Positions 28,948 through 38,494 are shown, numbered from the stretch's first letter. The stretch is DNA of 64,000 nucleotides from Ferrovum sp. JA12 (GCF_001431705.1 NZ_LJWX01000002.1:62001-126000); one strand, 5' to 3'. Numbers and translations: made by a program. The notes: generated from the letters alone by a model not told the origin.

Positions 28948-29928
28948 TTAAGAAAAATACGGGCGGTCACTAAACCAATCATGATTAATAGCGAAGAAGC
29001 TACGATTGATTTCTGTACTTAATAGGGCCATATCATTAATGAATTCACTTAAATATTCATGTAATCCTCTTTTAATAATGGTTTTTATTTGTCCGTAGTG
29101 TAATTTCGCATGAATCTCTCCTGAGAGACGTCTCGCCTCGTAATTATTGAGGGTAATCATAATATTTAAAATACCATCAATTTCATCTAAGCAGGCATGA
29201 AGAGAGCGGGGCATATTCATTCTTAAAATCAATAATTCAGCCACCTTCTGAGCGTCAATGACATCGCGATAAATCTTTCGATAAGCCTCAAAAGCGCTAA
29301 CAGACTTTAATAATGCTCCCCACTGATAATAGTCAACAGCACCCCCAATATCATCAATTGTAGGTAAGAGGATATGGTATTTCACATCAAGAATGCGTGC
29401 CGTGTTGTCAGCTCGTTCCATAAAACTGCCCAGTCTAATAAAGTGATAGGCTTCATCATGCAGGGCGGTGCCAACTGTTACTCCACGAAAAACATGTGAG
29501 CGTCGCTTTACTCGGTCAAACAGCTTACCAACCTGAGACGGATTTAGTTGAAGATCACTCATGTCTTTAAACTCTAACCAAGTACTGTTAATACTCTCCC
29601 ACATTTCTGAAGTGATCGCTCCACGAACTGTCCTTGCGTTTTCTCTGGCAGCGGCGAGGCTACTGAAAATACTTGATTGATTGTCACTGGAGGTGACTAA
29701 ATATTGTAGGATATTTTCTGGTGTTAGTTGTGTGAAGAGTTCATAAAAATGTTCAATCAAACCCATGGAAATGAGAGGGACCTCCCAAGAGGGGGCATTA
29801 GGACTCTCTTGATTATGACCTGGCATTAATAGACTGTGATAGGTCGCATCCAAAAGTCGTGCAGTATTTTCTGCGCGTTCTATATGCCGTGCCATCCAAT
29901 AAAGATTCTCTGCGGTTCGGCTTAACAT
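28948..29928 (-). CDS. Alpha-E domain protein (DUF403)
   Basis: A 326-residue all-alpha protein with two copies of the E-x-A-(E/D)-N-T-A-R-(L/I)-L-D pattern (LYWMARHIERAENTARLLD at about 8-26 and SFMERADNTARILD at about 172-185). This is the alpha-E family, always tied to circularly permuted ATP-grasp genes and predicted to help peptide-bond formation or bind the product. It begins 2 nt after the ATP-grasp stop, which indicates tight translational coupling. No catalytic residue is established. Confidence 0.9.
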   Translation of the reverse strand: MLSRTAENLYWMARHIERAENTARLLDATYHSLLMPGHNQESPNAPSWEVPLISMGLIEHFYELFTQLTPENILQYLVTSSDNQSSIFSSLAAARENARTVRGAITSEMWESINSTWLEFKDMSDLQLNPSQVGKLFDRVKRRSHVFRGVTVGTALHDEAYHFIRLGSFMERADNTARILDVKYHILLPTIDDIGGAVDYYQWGALLKSVSAFEAYRKIYRDVIDAQKVAELLILRMNMPRSLHACLDEIDGILNIMITLNNYEARRLSGEIHAKLHYGQIKTIIKRGLHEYLSEFINDMALLSTEINRSFFAINHDWFSDRPYFS

Positions 29929-29930
29929 GT

Positions 29931-31340
29931 TTATTCTCCCACTATCCAGGTATCTTTGGTGCCACCACCCTGTGAGGAGTTGACAATGAGCGAGCCCTCA
30001 TTGAGTGCAACACGAGTCAATCCTCCAGGGGTAATTTTAACCTCTCTACCACTCACAATATATGGCCTTAAGTCTACATGGCGTGGTGCGATGCCCTTTT
30101 CCACTAGCGTGGGACATGTGGATAGTGAAAGCGTGGGTTGAGCAATATACTTTTCAGGATGGGCCATGATTTTTTTACGGAAGGTATCAATTTCATCTCG
30201 ACTGGCTTGCGGCCCAATTAACATGCCATAACCTCCAGATCCCTGAACTTCTTTCACTACCAAGTTCTCTAAGTTGGCTAGCACATACATAAAGTCATCG
30301 GCGATAGTGAGCCGAAAAGTCGGTACATTATTAAGAATAGGTTTTTCCCCTAAGTAAAAACGTATCATTTCAGGGACAAAGACATAGGTGGATTTGTCAT
30401 CCGCGACCCCAGTGCCGATGGCGTTGGCAAGGGTCACCGATCCTGCTCGGATAGGTCTTAATAGCCCTGGTACCCCCAACATAGAGTCTGCTCTGAATGC
30501 CTCTGGGTCGATGAAGTCATCATCAATGCGGCGATAGATCACATCAACTTGTTGAGGCCCTTCTGTGGTTTTCATGAATACTTGATCGTTTTTAACAAAT
30601 AAATCGGCTCCTTCAACTAATTCGATGCCCATTTCTTGTGCTAGAAAAGCATGTTCAAAGTAAGCACTGTTATAGGAGCCTGGTGTTAATAACACCACCG
30701 TGGGTTGCTTTACTTGCTGAGGACTCACCGCTCTTAATCCTTCCACTAAAATTTCCGGATAATGATCAACAGGGGCAATATTGAGTTTTGAGAAAAGCTC
30801 TGGAAACAGACGCATCATCATTCGTCGGTTCTCGATCATATAAGAGGAACCGGAAGGAGTTCTTAAATTGTCCTCAAGAACATAAAATTCATTGTCATTA
30901 ACTTTGACAATATCTATACCCGCGATGTGTGCGTAAATATCGTGAGCCACATAAATATGCTTCATTTCTGGTCTAAACTGACTATTATTTATGATTTGCT
31001 CAGCAGGAATAATGCCTGCCTGAATGATTTCTTGTTGGTGATAAATGTCTTTGAGGAAAAGATTGAGTGCCCTAATACGCTGAATACAACCCAGCGCTAC
31101 CGTATTCCATGAAGATTGGCTAAGTAACCTAGGAATAACATCAAAGGGAATGGAGCGTTCATTGCCCATGCCATCTCCATACACCGCAAAAGTGATACCG
31201 AGCCGTGCAAAAAGTAGCTGAGCTTCCCGATGCTTTTTATTTAGCAAATCAGGATCTTGTTTTGCAAGCCATTTTTGATAATTCTGATATAGCGGAGTAA
31301 TGACGCCATTTTTTTCGTACATTTCATCATGGATAGTCAT
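29931..31340 (-). CDS. Circularly permuted ATP-grasp protein (DUF404/407), predicted peptide ligase
   Basis: A 469-residue enzyme of the circularly permuted ATP-grasp type 2 family. Key stretches are YVLEDNLRTPSGSSYMIENR near 150-170, VDVIYRRIDDDFIDPE and the C-terminal VVKEVQGSGGYGMLIGP with SGREVKITPGGLTRVAL. Such enzymes are predicted to ligate amino acids or peptides with ATP. It is the first gene of the Anbu operon, with AAGGA before its ATG and a sigma-54 type promoter ending about 30 bp upstream. The substrate is not known. Confidence 0.9.
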   Translation of the reverse strand: MTIHDEMYEKNGVITPLYQNYQKWLAKQDPDLLNKKHREAQLLFARLGITFAVYGDGMGNERSIPFDVIPRLLSQSSWNTVALGCIQRIRALNLFLKDIYHQQEIIQAGIIPAEQIINNSQFRPEMKHIYVAHDIYAHIAGIDIVKVNDNEFYVLEDNLRTPSGSSYMIENRRMMMRLFPELFSKLNIAPVDHYPEILVEGLRAVSPQQVKQPTVVLLTPGSYNSAYFEHAFLAQEMGIELVEGADLFVKNDQVFMKTTEGPQQVDVIYRRIDDDFIDPEAFRADSMLGVPGLLRPIRAGSVTLANAIGTGVADDKSTYVFVPEMIRFYLGEKPILNNVPTFRLTIADDFMYVLANLENLVVKEVQGSGGYGMLIGPQASRDEIDTFRKKIMAHPEKYIAQPTLSLSTCPTLVEKGIAPRHVDLRPYIVSGREVKITPGGLTRVALNEGSLIVNSSQGGGTKDTWIVGE

Positions 31341-31370
31341 AATGCATCCTTATGTATGTTGTTCTAAAGC

Positions 31371-31387
31371 ACGCAATATCCATGCCA
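31371..31387 (-). promoter_or_regulatory. Sigma-54 (RpoN) -24/-12 promoter of the Anbu operon
   Basis: Minus strand TGGCATGGATATTGCG: the -24 GG (31386-31385) and -12 GC (31374-31373) are separated by exactly 10 nt. It matches TGGCAYR-N4-TTGCW at all positions but the last. The start of transcription would fall near 31361, about 20 nt before the ATP-grasp ATG. Confidence 0.75.
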
Positions 31388-31448
31388 CCCCGATAGGGGT
31401 TGAAAGATCAAGTAGTATCGGTATCTCATGAGGATAATAGCCATTTTG

Positions 31449-31462
31449 GTGCGAGTTCGCAC
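31449..31462. promoter_or_regulatory. Perfect palindrome GTGCGA-GT-TCGCAC (operator candidate)
   Basis: A 14-nt inverted repeat lying between the sigma-54 promoter and the NtrC-like site. It could bind a repressor of either divergent unit. The 211-bp relA/ATP-grasp gap also has ACCCC-GATA-GGGGT at 31387-31400. Confidence 0.35.
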
Positions 31463-31481
31463 AATTTGTAGGCATCAGGAA

Positions 31482-31498
31482 TGCACCTAAGTGGTGCT
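31482..31498. promoter_or_regulatory. NtrC-type enhancer site
   Basis: TGCACCTAAGTGGTGCT matches the NtrC consensus TGCACC-N5-GGTGCA except for the last base. It lies about 120-135 bp upstream of the predicted start from the sigma-54 promoter, a usual enhancer distance, and about 55 bp upstream of the divergent relA start. Confidence 0.65.
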
Positions 31499-31551
31499 TA
31501 ATGAGGTGTTTCTTTGAGTTATACTAAAGATGTTTAAATAAGGATTTAAGT

Positions 31552-33723
31552 ATGGTTTCACGCACTCGTACACCTAAGCATTTTGACTATGCAGAGGGTA
31601 TTTCCCTGCTTGCCTTAGGTGGGCGTTATGGTCAAAGTGAAACTCAACTTATTGAAAAAGCTTTCCAGTTAGCTATTGAGTCGGATCAAGAGGAAGAGCT
31701 TACCACTACCTCAACACAAAAAGCCCTCAGTATTGCTCGTTTACTGAGCGATATCGAAGCTCATCCTCATTGTATTGTCGCCGCGTTACTCCGTTCATTA
31801 CCTTGGTCAAGACTAGAAAAAATGGCGCTCAGGGAAGAGTTTGGTGGTGAGGTGGTCACTATTATTCATGATTTACATCGTATTGACCAAACCATCAATG
31901 CTATCGAGGCTGTCCCGCAAGCCAAACAACATGATCAGCAGCGCTTAGAGGGGATCAGAAAACTATTACTGGCTATGGCGCAAGACATACGCGTAGTGAT
32001 TGTGGCCCTCGCTGAACAAGTCTGGTTAATGCGCTTTGCCAGTGAGCTAGACCGGTCAGATCAATTACGCCTCGCTCATCAAACGATGGATCTTTATGCC
32101 CCTCTTGCTAACCGTTTAGGCGTGTGGCATTTGAAATGGGAGCTGGAGGACTTATCCTTTCGTATTCTAGAGCCGGATACCTATAAATTAATTGCCCAGC
32201 GACTTGATGAAAAATTAGTTGATCGCGAACATTACATTAATAACGTCATTAAAGCACTTGACAAAGAGCTCCAGACTGCTGGCATTGAAGCCATGCTTCA
32301 TGGAAGACCCAAACATATTTATAGCATTGTCAAAAAAATGCGTTCTAAAAATCTCGATTTTGAGCATTTGTATGATGTTAGAGCAGTTCGAGTGGTGGTC
32401 AAAGAAATTCGTGACTGTTACAGCGTGCTAGGTGTTGTTCACCACCTATGGATCCCCATTGCGGGTGAATTTGATGATTATATTGCAAGACCCAAGGGTA
32501 ATTTTTATCGCTCCTTACACACGGCAGTGATTGGCCCGGAGGATAAGGCACTAGAAATACAGATTCGAACCCAGGAAATGCATCGCGATTCTGAGTTAGG
32601 AGTCGCCTCTCACTGGCGATATAAAGAGGGAGCTACGAAAACCGATAAACATTTTGATGAGAGAGTGGCTTGGTTGCGCCAGATGCTGGCCTGGCAGTAT
32701 GAAGTGACCATGACCAACTCTGCACGCACTGCTGTCCCAGTGTTAGACGATGTGATTTATGTTTTTACTCCGCAGGGACGCGTCATTGATTTGCCTCGAG
32801 GCGCTACGCCTATTGATTTTGCTTATCACGTTCATACGGATCTGGGTCACCATTGCCGGGGGGCTAAAGTGGATGGGCAGATCGTAAATTTAAACCATCC
32901 CCTTGATAATGCTCAGCGGGTTGAGATTATCACGGTACGGCAAGGAGGGCCAAGTCGTGATTGGCTGAATCCTGAGTATGGCTACCTAAAAAGCTCTCGG
33001 GCCTTAGCCAAGGTTCGCCAGTGGTTTAAACAGCAACATCAGGAAGAAGATATTGCCCAAGGCAAAATCATCTTTGAAAAACTGACGCAACGTATCGGTA
33101 AAACTCCAGTTAATATTGAACGTTTAGCGCAACAGGTAGGCTACTCCCGCGTAGAAGATTTTTTAATTGGGCTCGCTAGAGGAGATATTTCTCAACATCA
33201 AATTGAATTGCAACTGATTCCTGAGACCCAACATGATTCTGTCACGCCAGAGCAAATGATTCATCCGGCTCTGGACCAAGGCTCAGGTGGGGTATTGGTG
33301 CTAGGCGTTACCAATATTGCAACATTTTTTGCCAAATGCTGTAAGCCAGTCCCGCCAGAACCTATTGTGGGTTTTGTAACCAGAGGGCGCGGAGTCAGCA
33401 TTCATCGGGCTAATTGTCGCAGCTTGGCAGCGTTAACTGGCACTCAATGGCAGCGAATGATGCCGGCCCAGTGGGGGCAATCAACAGAGGGTCTTTATAG
33501 TGTGGATGTAGTGGTAGAAGCTCAAGACCGACAGGGATTATTAAGAGATATTTCCGAGTCGTTCACCAGAGAGCATATCAATGTTACGGCAGTGAATACG
33601 CTATCTAGGGGGGTTCAGGCACATATGAAATTTACCGTTCAAATCTATGCACTAGAACAATTGGGGCGTGCTCTTAAAATAGTCTCCGCTGTTAAAGGGG
33701 TCACTCAGGTTTATCGGCAGTAG
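31552..33723 (+). CDS. relA: (p)ppGpp synthetase, RelA type
   Basis: A 723-residue stringent-response synthetase. The N-terminal hydrolase-like domain lacks an intact HD pair (CIVAALLRSLPW), so hydrolysis is unlikely. The synthetase domain has LYDVRAVRVVV, the EFDD motif typical of monofunctional RelA (not RFKD as in SpoT), GNFYRSLHTAV and the EIQIRT strand. TGS (about 395-460), helical, zinc-finger (CCKPVPPEPIVG) and ACT (about 650-723) domains follow. AAGGA precedes the ATG. A TATACT lies at 31520-31525, and a poor sigma-54-like GG-N10-GC lies at 31471-31484. Confidence 0.95.
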   Translation: MVSRTRTPKHFDYAEGISLLALGGRYGQSETQLIEKAFQLAIESDQEEELTTTSTQKALSIARLLSDIEAHPHCIVAALLRSLPWSRLEKMALREEFGGEVVTIIHDLHRIDQTINAIEAVPQAKQHDQQRLEGIRKLLLAMAQDIRVVIVALAEQVWLMRFASELDRSDQLRLAHQTMDLYAPLANRLGVWHLKWELEDLSFRILEPDTYKLIAQRLDEKLVDREHYINNVIKALDKELQTAGIEAMLHGRPKHIYSIVKKMRSKNLDFEHLYDVRAVRVVVKEIRDCYSVLGVVHHLWIPIAGEFDDYIARPKGNFYRSLHTAVIGPEDKALEIQIRTQEMHRDSELGVASHWRYKEGATKTDKHFDERVAWLRQMLAWQYEVTMTNSARTAVPVLDDVIYVFTPQGRVIDLPRGATPIDFAYHVHTDLGHHCRGAKVDGQIVNLNHPLDNAQRVEIITVRQGGPSRDWLNPEYGYLKSSRALAKVRQWFKQQHQEEDIAQGKIIFEKLTQRIGKTPVNIERLAQQVGYSRVEDFLIGLARGDISQHQIELQLIPETQHDSVTPEQMIHPALDQGSGGVLVLGVTNIATFFAKCCKPVPPEPIVGFVTRGRGVSIHRANCRSLAALTGTQWQRMMPAQWGQSTEGLYSVDVVVEAQDRQGLLRDISESFTREHINVTAVNTLSRGVQAHMKFTVQIYALEQLGRALKIVSAVKGVTQVYRQ

Positions 33724-34387
33724 AGGTAATACGTTTTTTCAGCCATTGCCCAATTAGTTGAATCTCCTCCCAACAGACAGAGTGTCCCATGGCGTACTGG
33801 CGCCATTCAAGCTGACAGCCTGAAGAGGATAAATACTCAGCAGCCTGTTTACCAAGAGTCAAGGGAACAACATTATCTAAAGTGCCGTGAACCATCAAAA
33901 TGGGGGAATGTTTGTTCACATCCTTGACCAGAGGTTGACTATCCACTTGTGGCAGATAAGTGGAGAGAGCCATGAAGCCCGCCAGGGGATAACGCGCTTG
34001 TGTGGCCAGAGTGAGAGTGATGGCCCCACCTTGAGAAAAACCAGCGATAATTATTTTCTCGCTTCCTATGCCTTGTTCTATTTGTCCGTCAATCAAAGAG
34101 GTAATGGCCTTGACAGATTCCTCTACCCCTTGCATATCAATTTGTCGGTTTAAGCCATCAAAGGCAATGTCGTACCATGCACGCATGACCATGCCGTTAT
34201 TAATTGTGACAGGACGCTGAGGGGCGTGAGGGAAAACAAAGCGAATAGAGTGGTTTTCAGGGAGACCGAGCTCTTTGACAATGGGAGCAAAATCATAACC
34301 GTCAGCACCCAAACCATGCAGCCATATGACGCTCCATTGCGCCGTCAGAGGAGGCTCAACAATATGACAGGAGAGATTAATACTCAT
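33701..34387 (-). CDS. Carboxylesterase/phospholipase-family alpha/beta hydrolase
   Basis: A 228-residue cytoplasmic serine hydrolase of the YpfH/acyl-protein thioesterase type. It shows WLHGLGADGYDF, the nucleophile elbow GFSQGGA, an Asp in HGTLDNVVP and the late His in MGHSVCWEE, a full Ser-Asp-His triad. The natural ester is unknown. It is convergent with relA and the two 3' ends overlap by 23 nt. Its ATG overlaps the mogA stop by 4 nt. Confidence 0.88.
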   Translation of the reverse strand: MSINLSCHIVEPPLTAQWSVIWLHGLGADGYDFAPIVKELGLPENHSIRFVFPHAPQRPVTINNGMVMRAWYDIAFDGLNRQIDMQGVEESVKAITSLIDGQIEQGIGSEKIIIAGFSQGGAITLTLATQARYPLAGFMALSTYLPQVDSQPLVKDVNKHSPILMVHGTLDNVVPLTLGKQAAEYLSSSGCQLEWRQYAMGHSVCWEEIQLIGQWLKKRITSTADKPE

Positions 34388-34947
34388 TGGTTACTCCCAG
34401 GACGCAGGGCAGATTTTGGACGAAAAATAGTAACGGTATCAGGCTTGGTAGTGATATAAGGTCCACTAATAATGTCTATACAGTAGGGTACTGCTGCAAA
34501 AATTCCATCTAGGGTTTCTTTAATAGCCTTGGGTTGACCGGGCAGATTAATGATTAATGAGTGACCGCGGATGACGGCTACTTGTCGAGACAAAATAGCG
34601 GTGGGAACATATTGTAGACTAGTGCGGCGCATCTGTTCACCAAAACCGTCGAGCACCTTTTCTGCTACATTTAAAGTGGCTTCCGGAGTAACGTCACGTT
34701 TAGCAGGCCCCGTTCCGCCGGTGGTCACGATGAGTGAGCAATGTAAGTGGTCGGCGAGATGAATTAAGTTTTTTTCAATTAACTCCTGTTCATCAGCAAT
34801 TAAACAACTCTCAAAGTGAAGGGGATTTTCAAGTGTGTTATCAAACCATTCTTTGAGTGCAGGAAGGCCTTTGTCTTCATACACCCCCATTGAGGCACGG
34901 TCGCTGATAGAGAGGATACCTATACGTAAGAGTTCTGTATTAGTCAT
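34384..34947 (-). CDS. mogA: Molybdopterin adenylyltransferase
   Basis: A 187-residue protein of the MoaB/Mog fold that activates molybdopterin with AMP for metal insertion. It shows IGILSISDRASMGVYEDKG, VTTGGTGPAKRDVTPEAT and the GHSLIINLPGQPKAIKE motif. The ATG (complement 34945-34947) within the darP 3' end is chosen over a longer form 17 codons upstream, because it matches the family start. It is coupled with darP upstream and an esterase downstream. It implies that the cell has molybdoenzymes. Confidence 0.94.
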   Translation of the reverse strand: MTNTELLRIGILSISDRASMGVYEDKGLPALKEWFDNTLENPLHFESCLIADEQELIEKNLIHLADHLHCSLIVTTGGTGPAKRDVTPEATLNVAEKVLDGFGEQMRRTSLQYVPTAILSRQVAVIRGHSLIINLPGQPKAIKETLDGIFAAVPYCIDIISGPYITTKPDTVTIFRPKSALRPGSNQ

Positions 34948-35464
34948 GTTCAGAATAATCTGGGTTAATGGGTAAGGTTTTAGCAGTGATATATTCAAAT
35001 ATGAGTCGATATAATTGTCGAAAAGCTCGGGGTGGTTTTTGCATTTGCTGTTCCTTCAGAGCATTGGTTGCAAGCTGCCTCAATTGAGCGCGATCAGCCA
35101 TGGCGTAGCTTTGGCAGAATTCGTCCAGCAAACGAATGTCATCCATGATTTTTAAACGCCATTGTTCGGCAAGATGCTGCAGCGCTACCACTTCCTTAGA
35201 TACCCCTTTGAGCTGATCGAGATAGGCTTGCAAGGGCTCTGGATCCACCTCGCGCATGAGTTTTCCGATGTATTGAAGTTGTCGACGAATGGCGCCATGT
35301 GCCTTGAAAGTTTTGATATCTAGCAGTGCTTTTTCCAAACTCTCGGGCAAAGAAAGATGCCTGATTTTATCATTGCTGAGTTCGGATAAGGCTTCTCCTA
35401 AAGCTTGCAGTTCATGCATGTCACGCTTACGTTGACTTTTACTAATTGGTTCTTCTAAAGACAC
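34940..35464 (-). CDS. darP: Dual-action ribosomal maturation protein (DUF615)
   Basis: A 174-residue protein of the YjgA/DarP family, which acts on the 50S subunit near the peptidyl-transferase centre late in assembly. It has the start SLEEPISKSQRKRDMHELQALGE and the helical body with AIRRQLQYIGKLMREVD and FRQLYRLIFEY. It faces pmbA, a conserved divergent pair in proteobacteria. Its stop overlaps the mogA start. Confidence 0.93.
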   Translation of the reverse strand: MSLEEPISKSQRKRDMHELQALGEALSELSNDKIRHLSLPESLEKALLDIKTFKAHGAIRRQLQYIGKLMREVDPEPLQAYLDQLKGVSKEVVALQHLAEQWRLKIMDDIRLLDEFCQSYAMADRAQLRQLATNALKEQQMQKPPRAFRQLYRLIFEYITAKTLPINPDYSEHD

Positions 35465-35573
35465 GGTTTTTCCCAGCTAGTGCTAATCTTGATATGATAC
35501 CGGATTGAGGCTTAGAGAGTAAGCCGTTAGACTAGGTAATTAATAGACAATCGAGTCACCATTGGGATCAGTC

Positions 35574-36917
35574 ATGAACAATACAAGTTTTTCTAATAGT
35601 CCGGAGCATTTGTCTCAACTTGTCGAGGAAGCGTTAAAGCAAGCGAAGATCAATGGCGCATCAGCTGCTGAGGCAGAAGTGAGTGAGGGATTTGGTTACT
35701 CTGTGACAGTACGACTTAATGAAGTTGAAACCATTGAATATAATCGCGATAAGGATTTGAGTGTCACGGTGTATTTTGGGCAAAAAAAGGGTCATGCCAG
35801 TACCTCTGATTTATCTTTACAGGCATTGAAAGACACTGTTCAGAAAGCTGCCACCATTGCCAAATATACAGCGGCTGATGAATTTGCGGGACTGGCGGAT
35901 GCGCAGTTATTCGCCCATCATCCTTTTCCTGAACTGGATTTATATCATCCCTGGCATTTACCCGTTGAAGAAGCAGTGGTTCTGGCTACCTCCTGTGAAA
36001 AAGAAGCGCTAAAGGTGGATAAGGCGATTCAAAATTCTGAAGGCGCTACCGTATATACGCAAGAGTCCCAATTTGTTTACGGTAATTCGGCGGGTTTCTT
36101 AGGGGGCTTTAGCGGCTCTAACCACGGTATCAGTTGTTCTGTCATTGCTGGAATAGATGATGGTATGCAAAGGGATTATTGGTATACCACCGCGCGCAAC
36201 GCTAAAGATATGGATAGTCCCGAGAAAGTGGGTTATGAGGCCGGTAGCAGAACGGTTAGACGTCTTAATGCTCGACGGGTTAAAACATGTAAAGCTCCCG
36301 TACTCTTTGATGCAACCCTCGCTTCAGGGCTACTGGGACATTTTGTGGGGGCGGTGAGTGGTGGGGCGCAATACCGTCAATCCTCATTTTTACTCAATTC
36401 GCTTGAGCAAACAATATTTGCTTCGCAAGTCAATATTATTGAAGATCCTTTTATAATTAGGGGGTTGGCTAGCACCCCCTTTGATGATGAGGGAGTGGCC
36501 ACACGTCGACGACAGGTGGTAGAAAATGGCGTTCTGCAAGGTTATTTCTTGAGCAGTTATTCTGCTCGAAAACTGGGCATGCAAACCACCGGTAACTCGG
36601 GAGGAAGTCATAACTTGATCATTCAGCCCTTTGGTGGGTCTTTTGAGGACTTACTACAACAAATGGGTACGGGTTTATGGGTCACTGAGTTACTAGGACA
36701 TGGTGTTAATTCTGTGACCGGAGACTACTCCCGAGGCGCTGCTGGTTTCTGGGTGGAACATGGGCAAATTCAGTTTCCGGTTCAGGAAATTACGATAGCG
36801 GGTAATTTAAAAGAGATGTTTAAGCAAATTGTTGGAGTGGGTAATGATGTATTAATTCGAGGGTCTAAAATTACTGGCTCTATTTTGATTGACCATATGA
36901 CTATTGCTGGAGAATAG
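35574..36917 (+). CDS. pmbA: Metalloprotease-type protein PmbA/TldE
   Basis: A 447-residue subunit of the TldD/TldE protease, which matures microcin B17 and related peptides and degrades CcdA. This subunit lacks the HExxxH zinc motif, as TldE does, so TldD should be elsewhere. Typical stretches are [44 protein letters not shown] and [32 protein letters not shown]. The ATG at 35574 is used; an upstream TTG is unlikely. Confidence 0.94.
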   Translation: MNNTSFSNSPEHLSQLVEEALKQAKINGASAAEAEVSEGFGYSVTVRLNEVETIEYNRDKDLSVTVYFGQKKGHASTSDLSLQALKDTVQKAATIAKYTAADEFAGLADAQLFAHHPFPELDLYHPWHLPVEEAVVLATSCEKEALKVDKAIQNSEGATVYTQESQFVYGNSAGFLGGFSGSNHGISCSVIAGIDDGMQRDYWYTTARNAKDMDSPEKVGYEAGSRTVRRLNARRVKTCKAPVLFDATLASGLLGHFVGAVSGGAQYRQSSFLLNSLEQTIFASQVNIIEDPFIIRGLASTPFDDEGVATRRRQVVENGVLQGYFLSSYSARKLGMQTTGNSGGSHNLIIQPFGGSFEDLLQQMGTGLWVTELLGHGVNSVTGDYSRGAAGFWVEHGQIQFPVQEITIAGNLKEMFKQIVGVGNDVLIRGSKITGSILIDHMTIAGE

Positions 36918-36931
36918 CTAAGGATATAGAG

Positions 36932-37375
36932 ATGAAATGTCCCTTCTGCGGTACGCTCGATTCACAAGTGATTGACTCAAGGGTAAATGAATTGGGCGAT
37001 AGCGTCCGCCGTCGACGTCGTTGTGTGGGTTGCAACAAACGCTTTACTACCTATGAAATGGCAGATGTTCGTTACCCGCAAATAGTCAAGCAAAACGGAA
37101 AACGTGAAGATTTCTCTATTGATAAAATTCGTTCAAGTTTCCTACGCGCTTTACATAAGCGTCCTGTCTCAGCAGAGCTTGTAGATGAGGCAGTGAATAG
37201 GATTAATCAAAAACTTCTCGCCCAAGGGGATAGAGAAGTTCAATCGCTGCGCGTGGGGGAGATGGTGATGGAGGAGTTAAGACGCTTGGATAAAGTCGCT
37301 TATATTCGATTTGCTTCAGTGTACCGAAGTTTCCAAGATGTGGATGACTTTAGGGATGTCATTCGTGACTTATAG
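36932..37375 (+). CDS. nrdR: Transcriptional repressor NrdR
   Basis: A 147-residue repressor of ribonucleotide reductase genes. The N-terminal zinc ribbon has CPFCGT and CVGCNKRF, and an ATP-cone follows (about 48-138, [19 protein letters not shown]). Regulation is through ATP/dATP binding. It starts the nrdR-rib operon, and its 3' end overlaps ribD by 11 nt. No NrdR box is expected at its own gene and none was searched for elsewhere. Confidence 0.96.
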   Translation: MKCPFCGTLDSQVIDSRVNELGDSVRRRRRCVGCNKRFTTYEMADVRYPQIVKQNGKREDFSIDKIRSSFLRALHKRPVSAELVDEAVNRINQKLLAQGDREVQSLRVGEMVMEELRRLDKVAYIRFASVYRSFQDVDDFRDVIRDL

Positions 37376-38492
37376 TACTAATCTTCCGGAAGATGGCGTA
37401 TGGATGCGTCAAGCGCTAGGCTTAGCACAGCGGGGCTTACATACCACCATGCCCAACCCTAGAGTAGGGGCTGTGGTGGTCAATGCAGGACAAAAGGTGG
37501 GGCAGGGTTTTCATTGTCGGGCAGGGGAGGCCCACGCGGAGGTATTGGCTCTGCGGCAGGCAGAGGGCTTCACTCAAGGGGCTACCTTGTATGTGACCCT
37601 TGAGCCTTGTAGTCATTTTGGCCGCACCCCCCCTTGTGTGAAGAGTGTGATTGACGCTGGGATAAAACGGGTCGTCATCGCCATGCAAGACCCTAATCCA
37701 TTGGTGGCGGGCCAAGGTATTGCACAATTAAAGAGCCATGGAATCAGCGTGACGGTGGGACTCGAAGAGCGTGAAGCCAGAGAATTGAATATTGGCTTTG
37801 TCTCCCGTATGGAGCGCCAGCGCCCTTGGATCCGCTCGAAAGTGGCCATCAGTATGGATGCGGTGAGTGCGCTCGCCACCGGTCAAAGTCAGTGGATAAC
37901 CCATGATTTGGCTCGCGCTGATGGTCATTTGTGGCGTGCCAGAAGCTGTGCCATGTTAACGGGGGCGGGAACGGTGAGAGTGGATAATCCACGTTTAACG
38001 GTTCGCTCCATTGATAGCTCGCGCCAACCCTTAAGAATTGTTATTGACAACCAGCTTGACACTGACCCTCATGCTCAGGTGTATGAAGAGGGCCATGCAG
38101 TGATTTTTACGGTGAATCCCTCTCGGCAGCTGGCCCAACCTTTTTTAGAGCGTGGCGTCAGAGTAATGCTGTTAGAGCCTGATCTCAATGGTCGCGTCTC
38201 CATGCCGGCGGTGACCAAAGCCTTACATTCATTGCAGTTAAATGAAGTATTGATTGAGACAGGTCAGCGACTTAATGGGGTGTTCTTGCAGTCAGGCTTG
38301 GTTGATGAATGGATATGTTATGTGGCTCCGAGTTTTCTTGGTCTAGGCGGTGCAGGCTTAGCGCAATTTGGGCCCTTAGCAGACTTGACGCAGCGCATAG
38401 ATTTAAAGTTTGTGGAAGTTAAGCCTTTCAAGGAAGACTTACGTATTATTTTGAGACAACCCCATTCTTTAGAATGGTTAAATAGGGTATGA
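37365..38492 (+). CDS. ribD: Bifunctional riboflavin deaminase/reductase
   Basis: A 375-residue enzyme for the second and third steps of riboflavin synthesis. The N-terminal deaminase has HAEVLAL and the zinc Cys pair in [12 protein letters not shown]. The C-terminal reductase domain (about 150-365) has [13 protein letters not shown] and the [16 protein letters not shown] region. The GTG at 37365 is selected because AGGGA lies 8 nt upstream and it fits the family start. Its stop overlaps the ribE region (ATGA). Confidence 0.95.
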   Translation: MTYSTNLPEDGVWMRQALGLAQRGLHTTMPNPRVGAVVVNAGQKVGQGFHCRAGEAHAEVLALRQAEGFTQGATLYVTLEPCSHFGRTPPCVKSVIDAGIKRVVIAMQDPNPLVAGQGIAQLKSHGISVTVGLEEREARELNIGFVSRMERQRPWIRSKVAISMDAVSALATGQSQWITHDLARADGHLWRARSCAMLTGAGTVRVDNPRLTVRSIDSSRQPLRIVIDNQLDTDPHAQVYEEGHAVIFTVNPSRQLAQPFLERGVRVMLLEPDLNGRVSMPAVTKALHSLQLNEVLIETGQRLNGVFLQSGLVDEWICYVAPSFLGLGGAGLAQFGPLADLTQRIDLKFVEVKPFKEDLRIILRQPHSLEWLNRV

Positions 38493-38494
38493 AT

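Noticed and set aside
31470-31485. Plus-strand GG-N10-GC element as a sigma-54 promoter for relA
   Set aside because: Only partial fit outside GG and GC, and its -12 overlaps the NtrC site; kept only as a possibility in the findings, not as a feature.
37437-37928. Minus-strand frames within ribD
   Set aside because: Shadows of the strongly conserved ribD coding sequence.
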